64,000 nucleotides of DNA, from assembly GCF_023612255.1 (NCBI RefSeq), contig NZ_CP063231.1:2276001-2340000 (forward strand), given 5' to 3'. Of this stretch, positions 45,688 to 55,114 are shown one piece after another. Every line of letters starts with the position of its first letter. Positions within the stretch are counted from its first letter, which is position 1. The notes beneath the pieces are model-generated. The model was not told where the DNA came from. It did not search any database and worked only from the letters and a program-made list of their open reading frames with translations. Position numbers and translations under genes: made by a program. This DNA comes from Luteibacter flocculans. Its GTDB lineage: Bacteria > Pseudomonadota > Gammaproteobacteria > Xanthomonadales > Rhodanobacteraceae.

Positions 45688-46023
45688 TCAAAGGCAGGAA
45701 ATGGCCTCGTCGCGGAAGCGGCTGTCGTAGTCGCCCTTGCCCTTCTGGATTTCGTACATCACCACCTGGGCACCGGCGCCGTTCGCGGTCACATCCAGGC
45801 GCTCGTGCTTGCCATCGTCGTTCGCGGTGACGCGGCCCTTGTCGTCCTTCGCATCGCCCTTGGCGTCTTTCGCCAGCGCCTGCCACTTCGGCTCCACGCA
45901 TTGCACATAGGCCGTCACGCTCTTGCCCGTCTTGCTGCTGAGCTTGGGCAGGGTGTCGGTCATGCCGCTGGTGGCGCAGCCGGCGAGGAGGGTGCAGGCG
46001 GCGATCGCAAGAACGTGTTTCAT
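45688..46023 (-). CDS. Small lipoprotein of unknown function
   Basis: 111 aa with lipobox CTLLAGC (C16). The mature part has QCVEPKWQALAKDAKGDAKDDKGRVTAND, a hydrophilic centre, and ends with AISCL; two further cysteines could pair. No family is recognised. Confidence 0.65.
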   Translation of the reverse strand: MKHVLAIAACTLLAGCATSGMTDTLPKLSSKTGKSVTAYVQCVEPKWQALAKDAKGDAKDDKGRVTANDDGKHERLDVTANGAGAQVVMYEIQKGKGDYDSRFRDEAISCL

Positions 46024-46078
46024 GCTGGATTCCAGGGTGAAGGTCCGGGAATTCTAGCGCGACGGCGCACGCGTGCGA

Positions 46079-46801
46079 TCACGTACCGCTTTGTCCACCC
46101 GCGCGGGCTTCGGCCTTTGCCAGTTGCCCCCCCGTGCACTTCAGATACTGCGACGAACCCAGCCAGCGCTTGTCGGGGTAATAGGAAAAGACCATCTGCC
46201 CACCTTTGAGGGCGTCGATCAACTTGTGCGCCACGGCCGTGCGCACCGCCGGGCACCCCCAGCTTCGGCCGATACGCCCAGCGACACGCGCCATGGCCTC
46301 GCTGACGTACGCGGCTCCGTGGATGACGATGGCACGAGCCATCGCCTGGTCGTTGACGCCCGGCTCCAATCCGGTCATGCGCAGGGAGTAGCCGTTCTTG
46401 CCCGTGTAGGTGTCCGACGTGCGAAAGAGGCCAAGACTGGACGCCAGGCTGTCCGGCGCATTGGAGAAGCGGGTGGCCGTGGCGTCACCGCTGTTCTTGC
46501 CGTGGGCCACCAGCTCCTGGAACAGCAGCTTGCGGTTCACCGTGTCGAACACCCAGAGGCGGGGTTCCGAAGACGGCTTCGAATAATCGATCACCGCCAG
46601 TCGTTCGGCAGGCGCGCCGCCCTGTACCTGTGCGCACTCCGCGGCGCGTACCGCCAGCCCAATGACCTTGGGATCGGCAGACGGCGCCAGCCGCGCCAAT
46701 GCGTCGCCGAGGGTATCGGCGGCATGAGCGGCGGAGGGAAAAAGAGCGAGGGCGCCAACAACAGAAACGCAGGCGAGAAGCGGACGAAGCGATCGAATCA
46801 T
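46079..46801 (-). CDS. Murein L,D-transpeptidase catalytic-domain protein (YkuD_2 type)
   Basis: 240 aa with a Sec signal peptide (SLRPLLACVSVVGALALFPSAAHA). The domain carries H in AIVIHGAAYVS and the catalytic cysteine in GRSWGCPAV, as in the PF13645 group of L,D-transpeptidases. It likely cross-links or modifies peptidoglycan in the periplasm. It is divergent from the larger L,D-transpeptidase at 46938. Confidence 0.82.
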   Translation of the reverse strand: MIRSLRPLLACVSVVGALALFPSAAHAADTLGDALARLAPSADPKVIGLAVRAAECAQVQGGAPAERLAVIDYSKPSSEPRLWVFDTVNRKLLFQELVAHGKNSGDATATRFSNAPDSLASSLGLFRTSDTYTGKNGYSLRMTGLEPGVNDQAMARAIVIHGAAYVSEAMARVAGRIGRSWGCPAVRTAVAHKLIDALKGGQMVFSYYPDKRWLGSSQYLKCTGGQLAKAEARAGGQSGT

Positions 46802-46937
46802 GCAATCAGCCGGACAACGGACGACGGAGCATCCTAACGTGCTGATCATTTATTGACCACATTATCGTCACACCCTCGCCCTTTGGATTCGTGAAAAGAT
46901 GCGTCCATTGGCTACCCAGACAAGGAATCGATAGATC

Positions 46938-48668
46938 ATGCCTATGGAAAACCGCCTGCGGGCTCTTGTTGCCGCCGTCGGCTGGGCAGTTGCCCAAGCA
47001 ACCCTGGCCCAGACGGCCATCCCTGACAGCGATGCCTCGGCCGCCTCGCCGCCGCCCATTGTGGCGAGCGAACCGGCCGTCCCTGCCAGCGCCGCCGTGC
47101 CCCCATCCACCGACGATCCGGTAGCCCAGGCCATCTACGGTCGGCTGCAACAGATGGCTCCGCTGGATGGCGGGCCGATCGCCCGCCAGGACGCCGCCCT
47201 CGGAAAGGCCATTGCCGACTTCTACGCCCAGCGCCGTTACCTGTCGGCGTGGTCGGACGAGACGAATGTGCGGCAACTGCTCGCCGGACTGGCATCGGTA
47301 GAAAACGATGGGCTGTTGCCCGAGGACTACCACCTCTCCGAACTGCGGGCAGCAGCAGATGGACTGCAGCGCCCCGACACCACGCCGGCGCAGCGCGCCG
47401 AGTTCGACGTAGCCGCCACGGCGTCCTACATCACCGCCCTGGTGCAGCTCGTGCGAGGCAAGGTCGACCCGGTGCGGCTCGACCCCACCTGGAATTTCGA
47501 CCCCACGGCGATCGACCCACAACAAGGCATGGCCATGCTGCAGACGTCGATCGAGGAGCGCAGCGTCGATCAGGCGTTCGCCATGGCGCGACCGCAGAAC
47601 CCGCTTTACGCCAAGCTGCGCGACGCGCTGGCGCAACTGCGCGCCACCGCCGCAGCGGGCGGCTGGCCTTCCGTTCCCGACGGTCCTACCTTGAAGGCGG
47701 GGATGAAGGACGCCCGGGTAGAGGCGCTTCGTGCGCGCCTCGTCGCAGGCGGCTATCTCGATCCGACGCTGGCGCATGGCGAGCTGTACGACAGCCCGCT
47801 GGCCGACGCGGTGAAACGCTTCCAGGTCGATCAGTATCTGGATGCCGACGGCAACGTCGGCGCCGGCACACTCGCGGCGCTCAACGTGCCTGTGCAGGCC
47901 CGCATCGGGCAGGTACGCGTCAACCTCGAACGGGCGCGTTGGCTGCTGCGTTCCCTGCAGGGCACCTTTGTCGTCGTCGACGTCGCGGGCTACAAGATCA
48001 GCTACTACCGCGATGGAAAACGCGTGTGGCAATCCCGTGTGCAGGTCGGCAAGCCTTATCGCAGCACACCGATCTTTCGCTCGCAGATCACCTACGTCAC
48101 CTTCAATCCCACCTGGACGGTACCGCCGACCATCCTCAAGAACGACGTGCTGCCCAAGATCCGCAAGAATCGCGGCTATCTCGCCGACAACCGTATTCGC
48201 GTGCTGGACAGCAGCGGCAACACCTTATCGCCGGCAAGCGTCGACTGGTCCAATCCTCGTGGCATCACGCTGCGGCAGGACGCCGGCCCGGGTAACTCGC
48301 TGGGTCAGGTGGTCATTCGCTTCCCCAATCCGTTCTCGGTCTACCTGCACGACACGCCCCATAGGGATCTGTTCGAAAAAGCCAAGCGCGACACGAGTTC
48401 CGGCTGCATCCGCGTCGAACATCCCCTCGAACTCGTGGAGCTGCTGTTCAACGACGCACAGAAGTGGAATCGTCAGGCGATCGACCAGCGGATCGATGCC
48501 AAGACGACACAGAACGTGACGCTGCCCACGGCGGTACCTGTGCTCATCGCTTACTGGACGGTGGACATCGGCGACGACGGCAAGCTCGCGTACAAGCCCG
48601 ACGTCTACGATCGCGACGGCGCCTTGCTGGCGGCCCTCGACAAACCTCAGCCCCTGCGCGTGCCCTGA
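46938..48668 (+). CDS. ldtD: L,D-transpeptidase, LdtD/YcbB type
   Basis: 576 aa, periplasmic. It begins with a signal peptide (LRALVAAVGWAVAQATLAQ), then an N-terminal LdtD scaffold domain and a peptidoglycan-binding domain (about residues 245-310, KAGMKDARVEALRARLVAGGYLDP). The YkuD catalytic domain (about 340-510) has HDTPHRDLF and SSGCIRVEHPLEL; the cysteine is the nucleophile. It makes 3-3 cross-links between stem peptides. A perfect hairpin follows its stop. Confidence 0.92.
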   Translation: MPMENRLRALVAAVGWAVAQATLAQTAIPDSDASAASPPPIVASEPAVPASAAVPPSTDDPVAQAIYGRLQQMAPLDGGPIARQDAALGKAIADFYAQRRYLSAWSDETNVRQLLAGLASVENDGLLPEDYHLSELRAAADGLQRPDTTPAQRAEFDVAATASYITALVQLVRGKVDPVRLDPTWNFDPTAIDPQQGMAMLQTSIEERSVDQAFAMARPQNPLYAKLRDALAQLRATAAAGGWPSVPDGPTLKAGMKDARVEALRARLVAGGYLDPTLAHGELYDSPLADAVKRFQVDQYLDADGNVGAGTLAALNVPVQARIGQVRVNLERARWLLRSLQGTFVVVDVAGYKISYYRDGKRVWQSRVQVGKPYRSTPIFRSQITYVTFNPTWTVPPTILKNDVLPKIRKNRGYLADNRIRVLDSSGNTLSPASVDWSNPRGITLRQDAGPGNSLGQVVIRFPNPFSVYLHDTPHRDLFEKAKRDTSSGCIRVEHPLELVELLFNDAQKWNRQAIDQRIDAKTTQNVTLPTAVPVLIAYWTVDIGDDGKLAYKPDVYDRDGALLAALDKPQPLRVP

Positions 48669-48676
48669 CAAGGCGA

Positions 48677-48701
48677 ACCGCCGACCGCAACGGTCGGCGG
48701 T
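48677..48701. terminator. Hairpin after ldtD
   Basis: ACCGCCGACCG / CGGTCGGCGGT, a perfect 11-bp stem with CAA loop, 9 bp after the ldtD stop. It has no T-run. Confidence 0.55.
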
Positions 48702-48762
48702 GACCGGCTTCGGCGCGAAGGTCGTCCGGGCATAACTCCCGTACCTTTCCAGGAGTCGCCCG

Positions 48763-49125
48763 ATGATTCACACCTCACTTCGCCCATCTCATTCACCCGT
48801 CGGCACCGGACACCGCCGTCCGCCTTCCCTGCCGATGAGCCCGCGCTTCGGCAAGTTCATTCGGCCACCCGTGGCACAGGCAAGAGGCCAGCGAAAGCTG
48901 ACCCCGGCCGAGCAGACCGAGCGAAAAACCATCACCGACGCCATGAAGCGGCTGTGCGAGCGGTTGTACGATGCCCTGATGCCTGCGCGTGACGGCAAGC
49001 GGCTCAAGCGCGCGGACGAGATCGCAAAGGCGCTGGACAACGTCCTCGTCCACAACATCGAGAGCAAAAGGCCGGGGCCGGTGACGCCCCATGCACCGTT
49101 CAAGCCGTTCAGGGCGCGCGCCTGA
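48763..49125 (+). CDS. Hypothetical basic protein
   Basis: 120 aa. GGAG lies about 8 nt before the ATG. Its N terminus is rich in Pro, Arg and Ser; a helical middle (TERKTITDAMKRLCERLYDAL) and a basic C terminus (FKPFRARA) follow. No known family was recognised. An RNA- or DNA-binding role is possible from the charge only. Confidence 0.55.
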   Translation: MIHTSLRPSHSPVGTGHRRPPSLPMSPRFGKFIRPPVAQARGQRKLTPAEQTERKTITDAMKRLCERLYDALMPARDGKRLKRADEIAKALDNVLVHNIESKRPGPVTPHAPFKPFRARA

Positions 49126-49300
49126 CGCTGCGATCGGATCGCCTCCCCTCATTTCGCACATGCCGCCCCGATGTCGCGACGTTCGAGCCATCGTTTGTCG
49201 CGACACGTCTCCCCTTCGCTCGTGCTTCACGGACGGCGAACCACGCTGAGCGCGAGCGGTCCGCGGGCTGCGCGGCGAGCGGATAGGTCTGGAGGCGCCC

Positions 49301-49726
49301 ATGGCAAACAAAGACAAGAATCAAAGCTTCTTCACCCGCATGGCGATGGCGGTCGCCAAGGCGGCCGGCAAACCGGCCACGTTTGCCGTTGCCGTCGGCA
49401 TCGTGATCGTCTGGGCCGCGAGCGGGCCCGCATTCGGATTCGGCGACACCTGGCAACTGGTGATCAACACGGGCACCACGATCGTCACCTTCCTCATGGT
49501 GTTTCTGATCCAGAACACGCAGAACCGCGACACCGAGGCCATGCAAATCAAGCTCGATGAGCTGATCAACGCGCTCCAGGGCGCCAACGATGCCCTGCTG
49601 GACCTGGAAGAGCTGGACGAAAAGACCCTCGACGCCATCCGCGCGCACTACACGCGTCGCGCCGCGGCAGCTCGCAAGAAACTGGGGTGCGAAGACTCGC
49701 CCGAACGCGAGGCGGAGGGGGACTGA
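49301..49726 (+). CDS. Low-affinity iron permease-family membrane protein
   Basis: 141 aa with two transmembrane segments (about 26-46 and 53-72). The motif MVFLIQNTQNRDTEAMQIKLDELI is the mark of the Iron_permease family (PF04120), first named from fungal Fet4. The C-terminal half is a cytoplasmic helix. The real role in bacteria is not established. GGAGG lies before the ATG. Confidence 0.85.
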   Translation: MANKDKNQSFFTRMAMAVAKAAGKPATFAVAVGIVIVWAASGPAFGFGDTWQLVINTGTTIVTFLMVFLIQNTQNRDTEAMQIKLDELINALQGANDALLDLEELDEKTLDAIRAHYTRRAAAARKKLGCEDSPEREAEGD

Positions 49727-49787
49727 GCGCTCGCACCGAGACGCTTTGCCGCGCCGTTCGCGCATCCCGCGGACGTATACTTCGCCA

Positions 49788-50534
49788 ATGAACACCCCCC
49801 TCGAAGCGACCGAAACGACCCTCCACGATCAGGTACGGGACGAGGGTTTCGCCTTCGTGCATGGTGCCGAGATGCGCCGCCTGGTGGAACGGCTCACCCC
49901 GCTGTCCGATTGGGATGCTTTCGCCGCCAGTTGGAATGCGCTGGAACCCGATACCTATCTCGCCGCCACGGGCCGGTCCCGGCGTCGACGCTACGCCACG
50001 TTTGCCGCCACCGCCTTTGGTCCCGTCGAGCAGCGGCCGCATCAGGCGCACTTCCAGACACTCGCATACAACACGCTCCAGGGCGACATCGAACGCTGGT
50101 TTGAGCCCGTGCTGCCCGAGATCGCGCAAAGCCCGACCCTACGTGCCGTACTCGACTTCTGCCGCGACTTCTTTGGCGCTCTTTCGCCGGACGTCCACCA
50201 GTGGCACATCGAGGTGCATCAGTTCCGCATCGAGGCCACGGCCGGTGCGCCCGGCGAGCCCACCCCCGAAGGCAGCCACCGCGATGGTGTCGACTACGTG
50301 CTGGTACTGCTCGTGGACCGGGAGAACATCGCCAGCGGCACCACCACGATCCACGACCCGGACGGCCGCGCCCTCGGCGAGTTCACCCTGTCCCAGCCGC
50401 TCGATGCCGCCCTCATTCACGACCCGAGGGTCTTCCACGGCGTTACCCCGGTGACGCCGTTGGACGCGGGCAAGGCGTCGCATCGCGATGTTCTCGTAGT
50501 CACTTTCCGCGGCACGGACAGCGCAGACCACTGA
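49788..50534 (+). CDS. 2OG-Fe(II) dioxygenase family protein
   Basis: 248 aa. The metal triad is H and D in GSHRDGVDYV and H in DPRVFHGVTPV, with a C-terminal R (VTFRGTD) for 2-oxoglutarate. It belongs to the PF10014 group that includes amino-acid hydroxylases such as Bacillus isoleucine dioxygenase. Substrate unknown. The 66 residues added by the longer frame at 49590 belong to another gene and are rejected. Confidence 0.85.
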   Translation: MNTPLEATETTLHDQVRDEGFAFVHGAEMRRLVERLTPLSDWDAFAASWNALEPDTYLAATGRSRRRRYATFAATAFGPVEQRPHQAHFQTLAYNTLQGDIERWFEPVLPEIAQSPTLRAVLDFCRDFFGALSPDVHQWHIEVHQFRIEATAGAPGEPTPEGSHRDGVDYVLVLLVDRENIASGTTTIHDPDGRALGEFTLSQPLDAALIHDPRVFHGVTPVTPLDAGKASHRDVLVVTFRGTDSADH

Positions 50535-50645
50535 TGGCCCGCCTGCGGCCATCGCCGTGCGAAACGAGGGCATCTGTCCCTGTTTCTCACGGCGAAGACG
50601 GGCATGGCGTGGCACAATGGCCGTTCCACTGGTCCAAGTATCGCG

Positions 50646-51011
50646 ATGAACTCGTCCGGCAAATACGACTTCAAACAGTTCCAGGAGGAGCTTGCTGCCC
50701 TGGACCGCAAGGCCGCCAAGGACGAGCCCGCCGTGCCCCAGGCTGCTCCCACGCCAGCGCCAGTACCGGCGCCCCCACCCGCACCGCCGAAGCGCCGCGG
50801 TCGCCCGCCCAAGGTCGATCCATTGGCCGCGGCCCGTGCCGAGTTCGAGGCGCTGCGGCTGCGCCATGGGCTGACCGTGGCCGATGTGGTGGCCTGGTTC
50901 CCCAAGGAGGAAGGCATCGCCTATCTCCAGGCCCTGATTGCGGCAAGCGAACCCAAGCCGCGTCGCCGACGCAAGACAGCCGAACCAGGGGACGACGGCT
51001 CCGCCAGCTGA
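50646..51011 (+). CDS. AT-hook-like putative DNA-binding protein
   Basis: 121 aa. An N-terminal helix (DFKQFQEELAALDRKAA) is followed by an Ala/Pro linker, then KRRGRPPKVDPL, an AT-hook with core RGRPPK near residues 51-56. A C-terminal helical domain (LRLRHGLTVADVVAWFPKEEGIAYLQAL) and a basic tail follow. The plan suggests binding to the minor groove of AT-rich DNA. It could silence AT-richer DNA such as the array, but nothing here proves that. Confidence 0.6.
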   Translation: MNSSGKYDFKQFQEELAALDRKAAKDEPAVPQAAPTPAPVPAPPPAPPKRRGRPPKVDPLAAARAEFEALRLRHGLTVADVVAWFPKEEGIAYLQALIAASEPKPRRRRKTAEPGDDGSAS

Positions 51012-51054
51012 TACCTGCCGGGCCGGATGGCACCTGGCACCGGTCTGCTATCTA

Positions 51055-51873
51055 ATGCGCATGGCCAAGCCCACCGCTACCTCCATCGGTGCCGTACTCG
51101 CCGCGTTTGCCCTCAAGGAATGCCGCAAGGCGGATCGGTCGCTGGCCGATGCGACGCAACGGCACCGGGGCGTCCATGAGGCGCGCAAATCCCTTCGCCG
51201 GCTGAAGAGTCTCCTGCGTCTCGGCGAGGCGCCTTTCAAAGCAGAATTGCCTGCGATCGAAGCGGTGTTGACCCGGCTTGCCGAGAGCCTGTCACCGCTG
51301 CGCGACGCCTACGTCGCTACGACCATGGCGCGAAAACTCGCTGGCGCAGCGCCGTCACCGTCGTGGGCTCGCGCCATCGATCTGCTGGAACGTCGCTGCG
51401 AGGGTCGCCTTGCAGACGTGCTGAACGACGATCCCCGATTCCTCGCTCGCCGCCGGCAGCTTCGGGAGCTCGCCACCAAGGTCGAAGCACTACCGTGGAA
51501 CCGGGTCGACGAGCGCGTGGTGGAACAGGCATTGGCTCGTTCGGAGCGACGCGTCGCCAAGGCGCAGAAACGGGCATCGGCCAAGCCCTCCCCGGAGAAC
51601 ACCCATCGCTGGCGCCGCCGTGTGCGCCGATTGCGCATGCAACTGGAACTGCGGCACAAGGCATCCAAGGCGCTCGGGACGCAGGGAGGGCGCGACGCCC
51701 ACCTGCATAAAGCCACGCACCGCGCCCTATCGAAGCTTTCCGATACGCTCGGGGCGACCCAGGACCTGCGCGAACTTCGCAAGACCTTGCGAGCCCTGGG
51801 CGAAGCGGACACCGTCGCGCCCCTGATCGAAGAAATCGACAAGGAACGACGGAAGCCGCGCGACACCGTTTGA
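51055..51873 (+). CDS. CHAD domain protein
   Basis: 272 aa of helical, strongly basic sequence with the CHAD pattern: VHEARKSLRRLKSLLRL at residues 42-58 and THRWRRRVRRLRMQLEL near 183-199, each with conserved H and R/K. CHAD domains bind polyphosphate. It is not fused to a CYTH phosphatase. The start may be 51055 or 51061. Confidence 0.82.
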   Translation: MRMAKPTATSIGAVLAAFALKECRKADRSLADATQRHRGVHEARKSLRRLKSLLRLGEAPFKAELPAIEAVLTRLAESLSPLRDAYVATTMARKLAGAAPSPSWARAIDLLERRCEGRLADVLNDDPRFLARRRQLRELATKVEALPWNRVDERVVEQALARSERRVAKAQKRASAKPSPENTHRWRRRVRRLRMQLELRHKASKALGTQGGRDAHLHKATHRALSKLSDTLGATQDLRELRKTLRALGEADTVAPLIEEIDKERRKPRDTV

Positions 51874-52340
51874 GAGACGGCGCGATGAACGTCCAGGCGT
51901 CATCGCCCGGTCGAGGAACGGCCTTGAGAGGTGGCGCATCCCTGCACGGCGCGAAGGCGCGTAATCGGCAAGCCGGATCGTATCGCCGTTGCTCCGTCGT
52001 ACGGCCAAATGACCGTCGTTGTCATTGAGGACAGCCAGCGGACAATTCCCGCAAGCTCTCGGCTGATGCATCGCGTCAAACGCCAGGGATGCCCAGCAGC
52101 GCAAAACACATCCCATGTCCTGACATACCCGCCGCAGCGCATCACGGCTCGTTAAACACGCTTCACGGCGGCCGTCACACTTCGCGACAAGGCAGATAGA
52201 CAACGTTGTCATTTCAGTACTAAACCGGGTCCGCTTTCGCAGTAGGTGGTACCGCACGGACGCGACCAGGGGAACGGAGGGCACGGCACGACCGCGGCTT
52301 TCGCGAGCCCCTTCCTTTCACTTCGATCCGGAGGCGCTCC
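51874..52340. other. Intergenic region without a supported gene
   Basis: 467 bp between the CHAD gene and the chitinase gene. Nothing coding is supported. The part next to the chitinase gene contains a perfect palindrome at 52199-52210 and a good Shine-Dalgarno before the chitinase start. No tRNA- or terminator-like structure was seen. Confidence 0.6.
52199..52210. promoter_or_regulatory. Palindrome upstream of the chitinase gene
   Basis: GACAACGTTGTC, perfect 12 bp, 130 bp before the chitinase start. It resembles a LacI- or GntR-type operator; a sugar-responsive repressor of chitin use is a guess. Confidence 0.4.
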
Positions 52341-53648
52341 ATGTTCATGAAGTCACTCGCCATGCCGTCCCGCGTGTGGGCCGGCAGCTGTACCGGCACG
52401 CTAGGCGTGGCCATCGCACTCGCCCTTTCCTCCGCCGTGCCACTTCGCGCTGCGCACGCGACCACCGCCTGCGCGGCCGCCTGGAGTGCGGGCACCGTCT
52501 ACACCGGCGGCAACGTCGCCAGCGAGAATGGCGTGAACTATCTCGCCAACTGGTGGACGCAGGGCGACGATCCCGCGACCCATAACGGCGGAAGCGGCTC
52601 CGGCCAGCCCTGGACCTCGCAAGGCGCGTGCAGCGGCGGCAGTACCCCGCCGGACAACCCGCCACCCGACAACCCGCCGCCGAACAATCCGCCACCGGCC
52701 GCTGGCGATCTGCTCTTCAGTCCGTACAAGGACATCACCATCAATCTCGACTGGAATACGAACATCATGTCGACGATGGTGACCGGCACGCGCTTGCCCG
52801 TCGTGGGCAGTGGCAGCCTCGTCTCCACGCAGGTACCCAACCTTGGTGCGATCACCTTGGCATTCGCGTCCGGCGAATGCGGCAGCGAGAACTGGGGTGG
52901 TGTGCCCGCGTCCGCTTTTGCGAGCGCCAACATCCAGCGCCTCAACAGCGCCGGGATCAACTACGTCGTGTCCACGGGCGGCCAGGCCGGCGTATTCACC
53001 TGCGGCAGCGCCACCGGCATGGCCAAGTTTCTTTCCACCTATATGACGCCGCACATGGTCGGCGTGGACTTCGACATCGAGAGCGGGCAGACGCCGGCAC
53101 AGCTCAACGCGCTGGTCAGCAACGCGGTCTATGCCGAGAGTCTGTATCCGAACCTGCGCTTCTCCTTCACGCTCGCCACGCTCGCGGCGTCAGACGGAAG
53201 CTACGGCGGCGTCAACGCCACCGGCGATGCCGTCGTTCGCGCGGTCAAGGCATCGGGGCTGAAGAACTACACCATCAATCTCATGACCATGGACTACGGT
53301 GCGGCGGGTCCCGGCATCTGCGTGGTGAAGAACGGTAGCTGCGACATGGGCCAGTCGGCGATCCAGGCCGTAACGAACCTGCAGCACACCTACGGCATTC
53401 CGCTCAGCAAGATCGAAATCACGCCGATGATCGGCCTCAATGACGTCGCGAGCGAAACCTTCACCGTCAGCGACGTGGACACCGTGGTCAATTACGCCGC
53501 GACCAACAAGCTGGCGGGCTTGCACTTCTGGTCGCTCGACCGTGACACGCCCTGCTCCGGCGGGTTTGCGTCGCCCACGTGCAACTCCGTGCCGAGCACG
53601 AGCGTGCTGCAATACACCAAGCGTTTCCTGAGCGACCTGGGGCGGTGA
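52341..53648 (+). CDS. Secreted GH18 chitinase with N-terminal chitin-binding domain
   Basis: 435 aa with an unusually long signal peptide (about 40 residues). Residues about 45-95 form a CBM5/12 domain (WSAGTVYTGGNVASENGVNYLANWWTQGDDP). A proline-rich linker of PPDN/PPNN repeats follows. The GH18 barrel has its catalytic motif in VGVDFDIESG (D-x-D-x-E, the glutamate is the acid). It should cleave chitin in the medium. The sequence looks close to chitinases of the ChiD-like bacterial group. Confidence 0.93.
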   Translation: MFMKSLAMPSRVWAGSCTGTLGVAIALALSSAVPLRAAHATTACAAAWSAGTVYTGGNVASENGVNYLANWWTQGDDPATHNGGSGSGQPWTSQGACSGGSTPPDNPPPDNPPPNNPPPAAGDLLFSPYKDITINLDWNTNIMSTMVTGTRLPVVGSGSLVSTQVPNLGAITLAFASGECGSENWGGVPASAFASANIQRLNSAGINYVVSTGGQAGVFTCGSATGMAKFLSTYMTPHMVGVDFDIESGQTPAQLNALVSNAVYAESLYPNLRFSFTLATLAASDGSYGGVNATGDAVVRAVKASGLKNYTINLMTMDYGAAGPGICVVKNGSCDMGQSAIQAVTNLQHTYGIPLSKIEITPMIGLNDVASETFTVSDVDTVVNYAATNKLAGLHFWSLDRDTPCSGGFASPTCNSVPSTSVLQYTKRFLSDLGR

Positions 53649-53655
53649 TGCCCCG

Positions 53656-53689
53656 GCGTATCGCGGGGGCCATCGCCTCCGCGATACGC
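53656..53689. terminator. Hairpin after the chitinase gene
   Basis: GCGTATCGCGG / CCGCGATACGC, a perfect 11-bp stem with a 12-nt loop, followed by GTTGG. It lies 7 bp after the stop. Confidence 0.5.
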
Positions 53690-53765
53690 GTTGGTCCGGC
53701 TTCGCTGCCGGAGTGCGGTAACGCGTGCGGTTCGTGCGAAACTAAGGCCCTTCCGCACACCTTCG

Positions 53766-54443
53766 ATGCCGATGATTCCTCCCTTCCCGCGCTGGGTCTG
53801 GAGCTGGGCTGCCGCCCTGCCCTTCGCCGCAGGCGCCACGAATGCCATCGCACTGCTTGCCTTGCACCACGGCGGAGTCACCCACCTCACCGGCATATCT
53901 ACCGAAGGTGCCATCGGCATCGGCACCGGCAACGTCGCCTTGCTGCTGCATGCCGCGGCGATCATCTGCTTCTTCACGCTCGGCTGCATGGCAAGTGCGT
54001 GGACGATCCGCTCGGCGCGCTGGGCGCGCGGGCGTGCCTGCGTTGCGATGCTGACGATGGAAGGCGTACTGCTTGTCGTGGCGGCCCACGTGCTCGACGG
54101 ATGGCCCACGGTCGGCACGTGCCTCTGCGCGCTGGCGATCGGACTGCAGAATGGTGCCAGTTCACTGGTCACCGGCGCGGTATTGCGCACCTCGCACGTG
54201 ACCGGCATGTTCACCGATCTGGGTATAGCCCTCGGTCAGCGCCTGCGTGGCGCCACCTATGACGGCCGACGGGCTCGCCTCTGCGTCGTCGTCATCGGCA
54301 CGTTCATTGCCGGAGGCATCGCCGGTGCCGCGCTCGCCGATGCCTGGACGAGTCGCGCGCTGTGGCTTCCTGCCGCGGTGGTCTTCGCCATGGCTTTCAC
54401 GACAGGCCGGCGTCTGGACCCGCTTGCGCCAGCGTCGATCTAG
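53766..54443 (+). CDS. DUF1275 (YoaK-type) membrane protein
   Basis: 225 aa with about six transmembrane helices. The start AAALPFAAGATNAIALLAL and HLTGISTEGAIGIGTGN are close to the YoaK/DUF1275 pattern (G-x-x-N-x-x-x, then T-G). IGLQNGASSLVTGAVLRTSHVTGMFTDLG is the second characteristic part. Function unknown. It overlaps the convergent ComJ-like gene by 4 bp. Confidence 0.85.
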   Translation: MPMIPPFPRWVWSWAAALPFAAGATNAIALLALHHGGVTHLTGISTEGAIGIGTGNVALLLHAAAIICFFTLGCMASAWTIRSARWARGRACVAMLTMEGVLLVVAAHVLDGWPTVGTCLCALAIGLQNGASSLVTGAVLRTSHVTGMFTDLGIALGQRLRGATYDGRRARLCVVVIGTFIAGGIAGAALADAWTSRALWLPAAVVFAMAFTTGRRLDPLAPASI

Positions 54444-54937
54444 GCGGGTATGCCGCTCAGGTCGAAGTCCGTACGCCGCGCAATCGCCGCATCGGCCACC
54501 GGTATGGCAAACCGCGGCTCCGCGTCTTTCATGAAGGCAAACTCCAAACGCGGCGCGTTGAAGAACGCCACGCGCAGCAGGTAGCTTCCGGCCAGCCACC
54601 CGAGCATCCGCGTATCGAGCCGGCCACCGACTTCGATGCCGTTGGCCACCGGCAACAGGAATGGCACCTCGATGACCCGTACCGCCCGCGGCGGCAAAGG
54701 CGGCTCGCCACGGACTCGATAGATCCGTATGTCATGGGGGCCATCGTCTTCCAATGTACGGAACGACACGGCTCCCGGTCGCCAGGCGAACCCCTGCCCG
54801 AGCTGCCGTTCGTTCCAGACCACGTACGGCGAAGGAATCGCCGCCCAACATACGGTCACCTCGCGTCCCGTGAGGCGGACGTCCTTGAGTATCTTTTCCA
54901 CCGGCCCTTCATCTCCATGGGAACCCGGGGCGATCAT
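54440..54937 (-). CDS. ComJ-family protein
   Basis: 165 aa. The block WNERQLGQGFAWRPGAVSFRTLEDDG is the family mark of ComJ, the inhibitor of the NucA nuclease in Bacillus. The second part (RAVRVIEVPFLLPVANGIEVGG and GSYLLRVAFF) fits the same beta-rich fold. No NucA-like gene is nearby. The start is uncertain; ATG 54937 is taken as the first near the conserved part. Confidence 0.7.
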   Translation of the reverse strand: MIAPGSHGDEGPVEKILKDVRLTGREVTVCWAAIPSPYVVWNERQLGQGFAWRPGAVSFRTLEDDGPHDIRIYRVRGEPPLPPRAVRVIEVPFLLPVANGIEVGGRLDTRMLGWLAGSYLLRVAFFNAPRLEFAFMKDAEPRFAIPVADAAIARRTDFDLSGIPA

Positions 54938-55114
54938 ACGCGGGCCAATGTGGCGCTCCGACCGCACTTTCGGCGTAAACCGGATGAAACGGACGATCCC
55001 CCGCCGCCGGGCCGGACAGGTCACGAAGGAACGGACTCCGGATTGCCGGTCCGACCGTGAAGGTCGCCGCCGTCGCGAGGCAAGAGGCCGGACGGGACGA
55101 AGCGACGATCCCCG

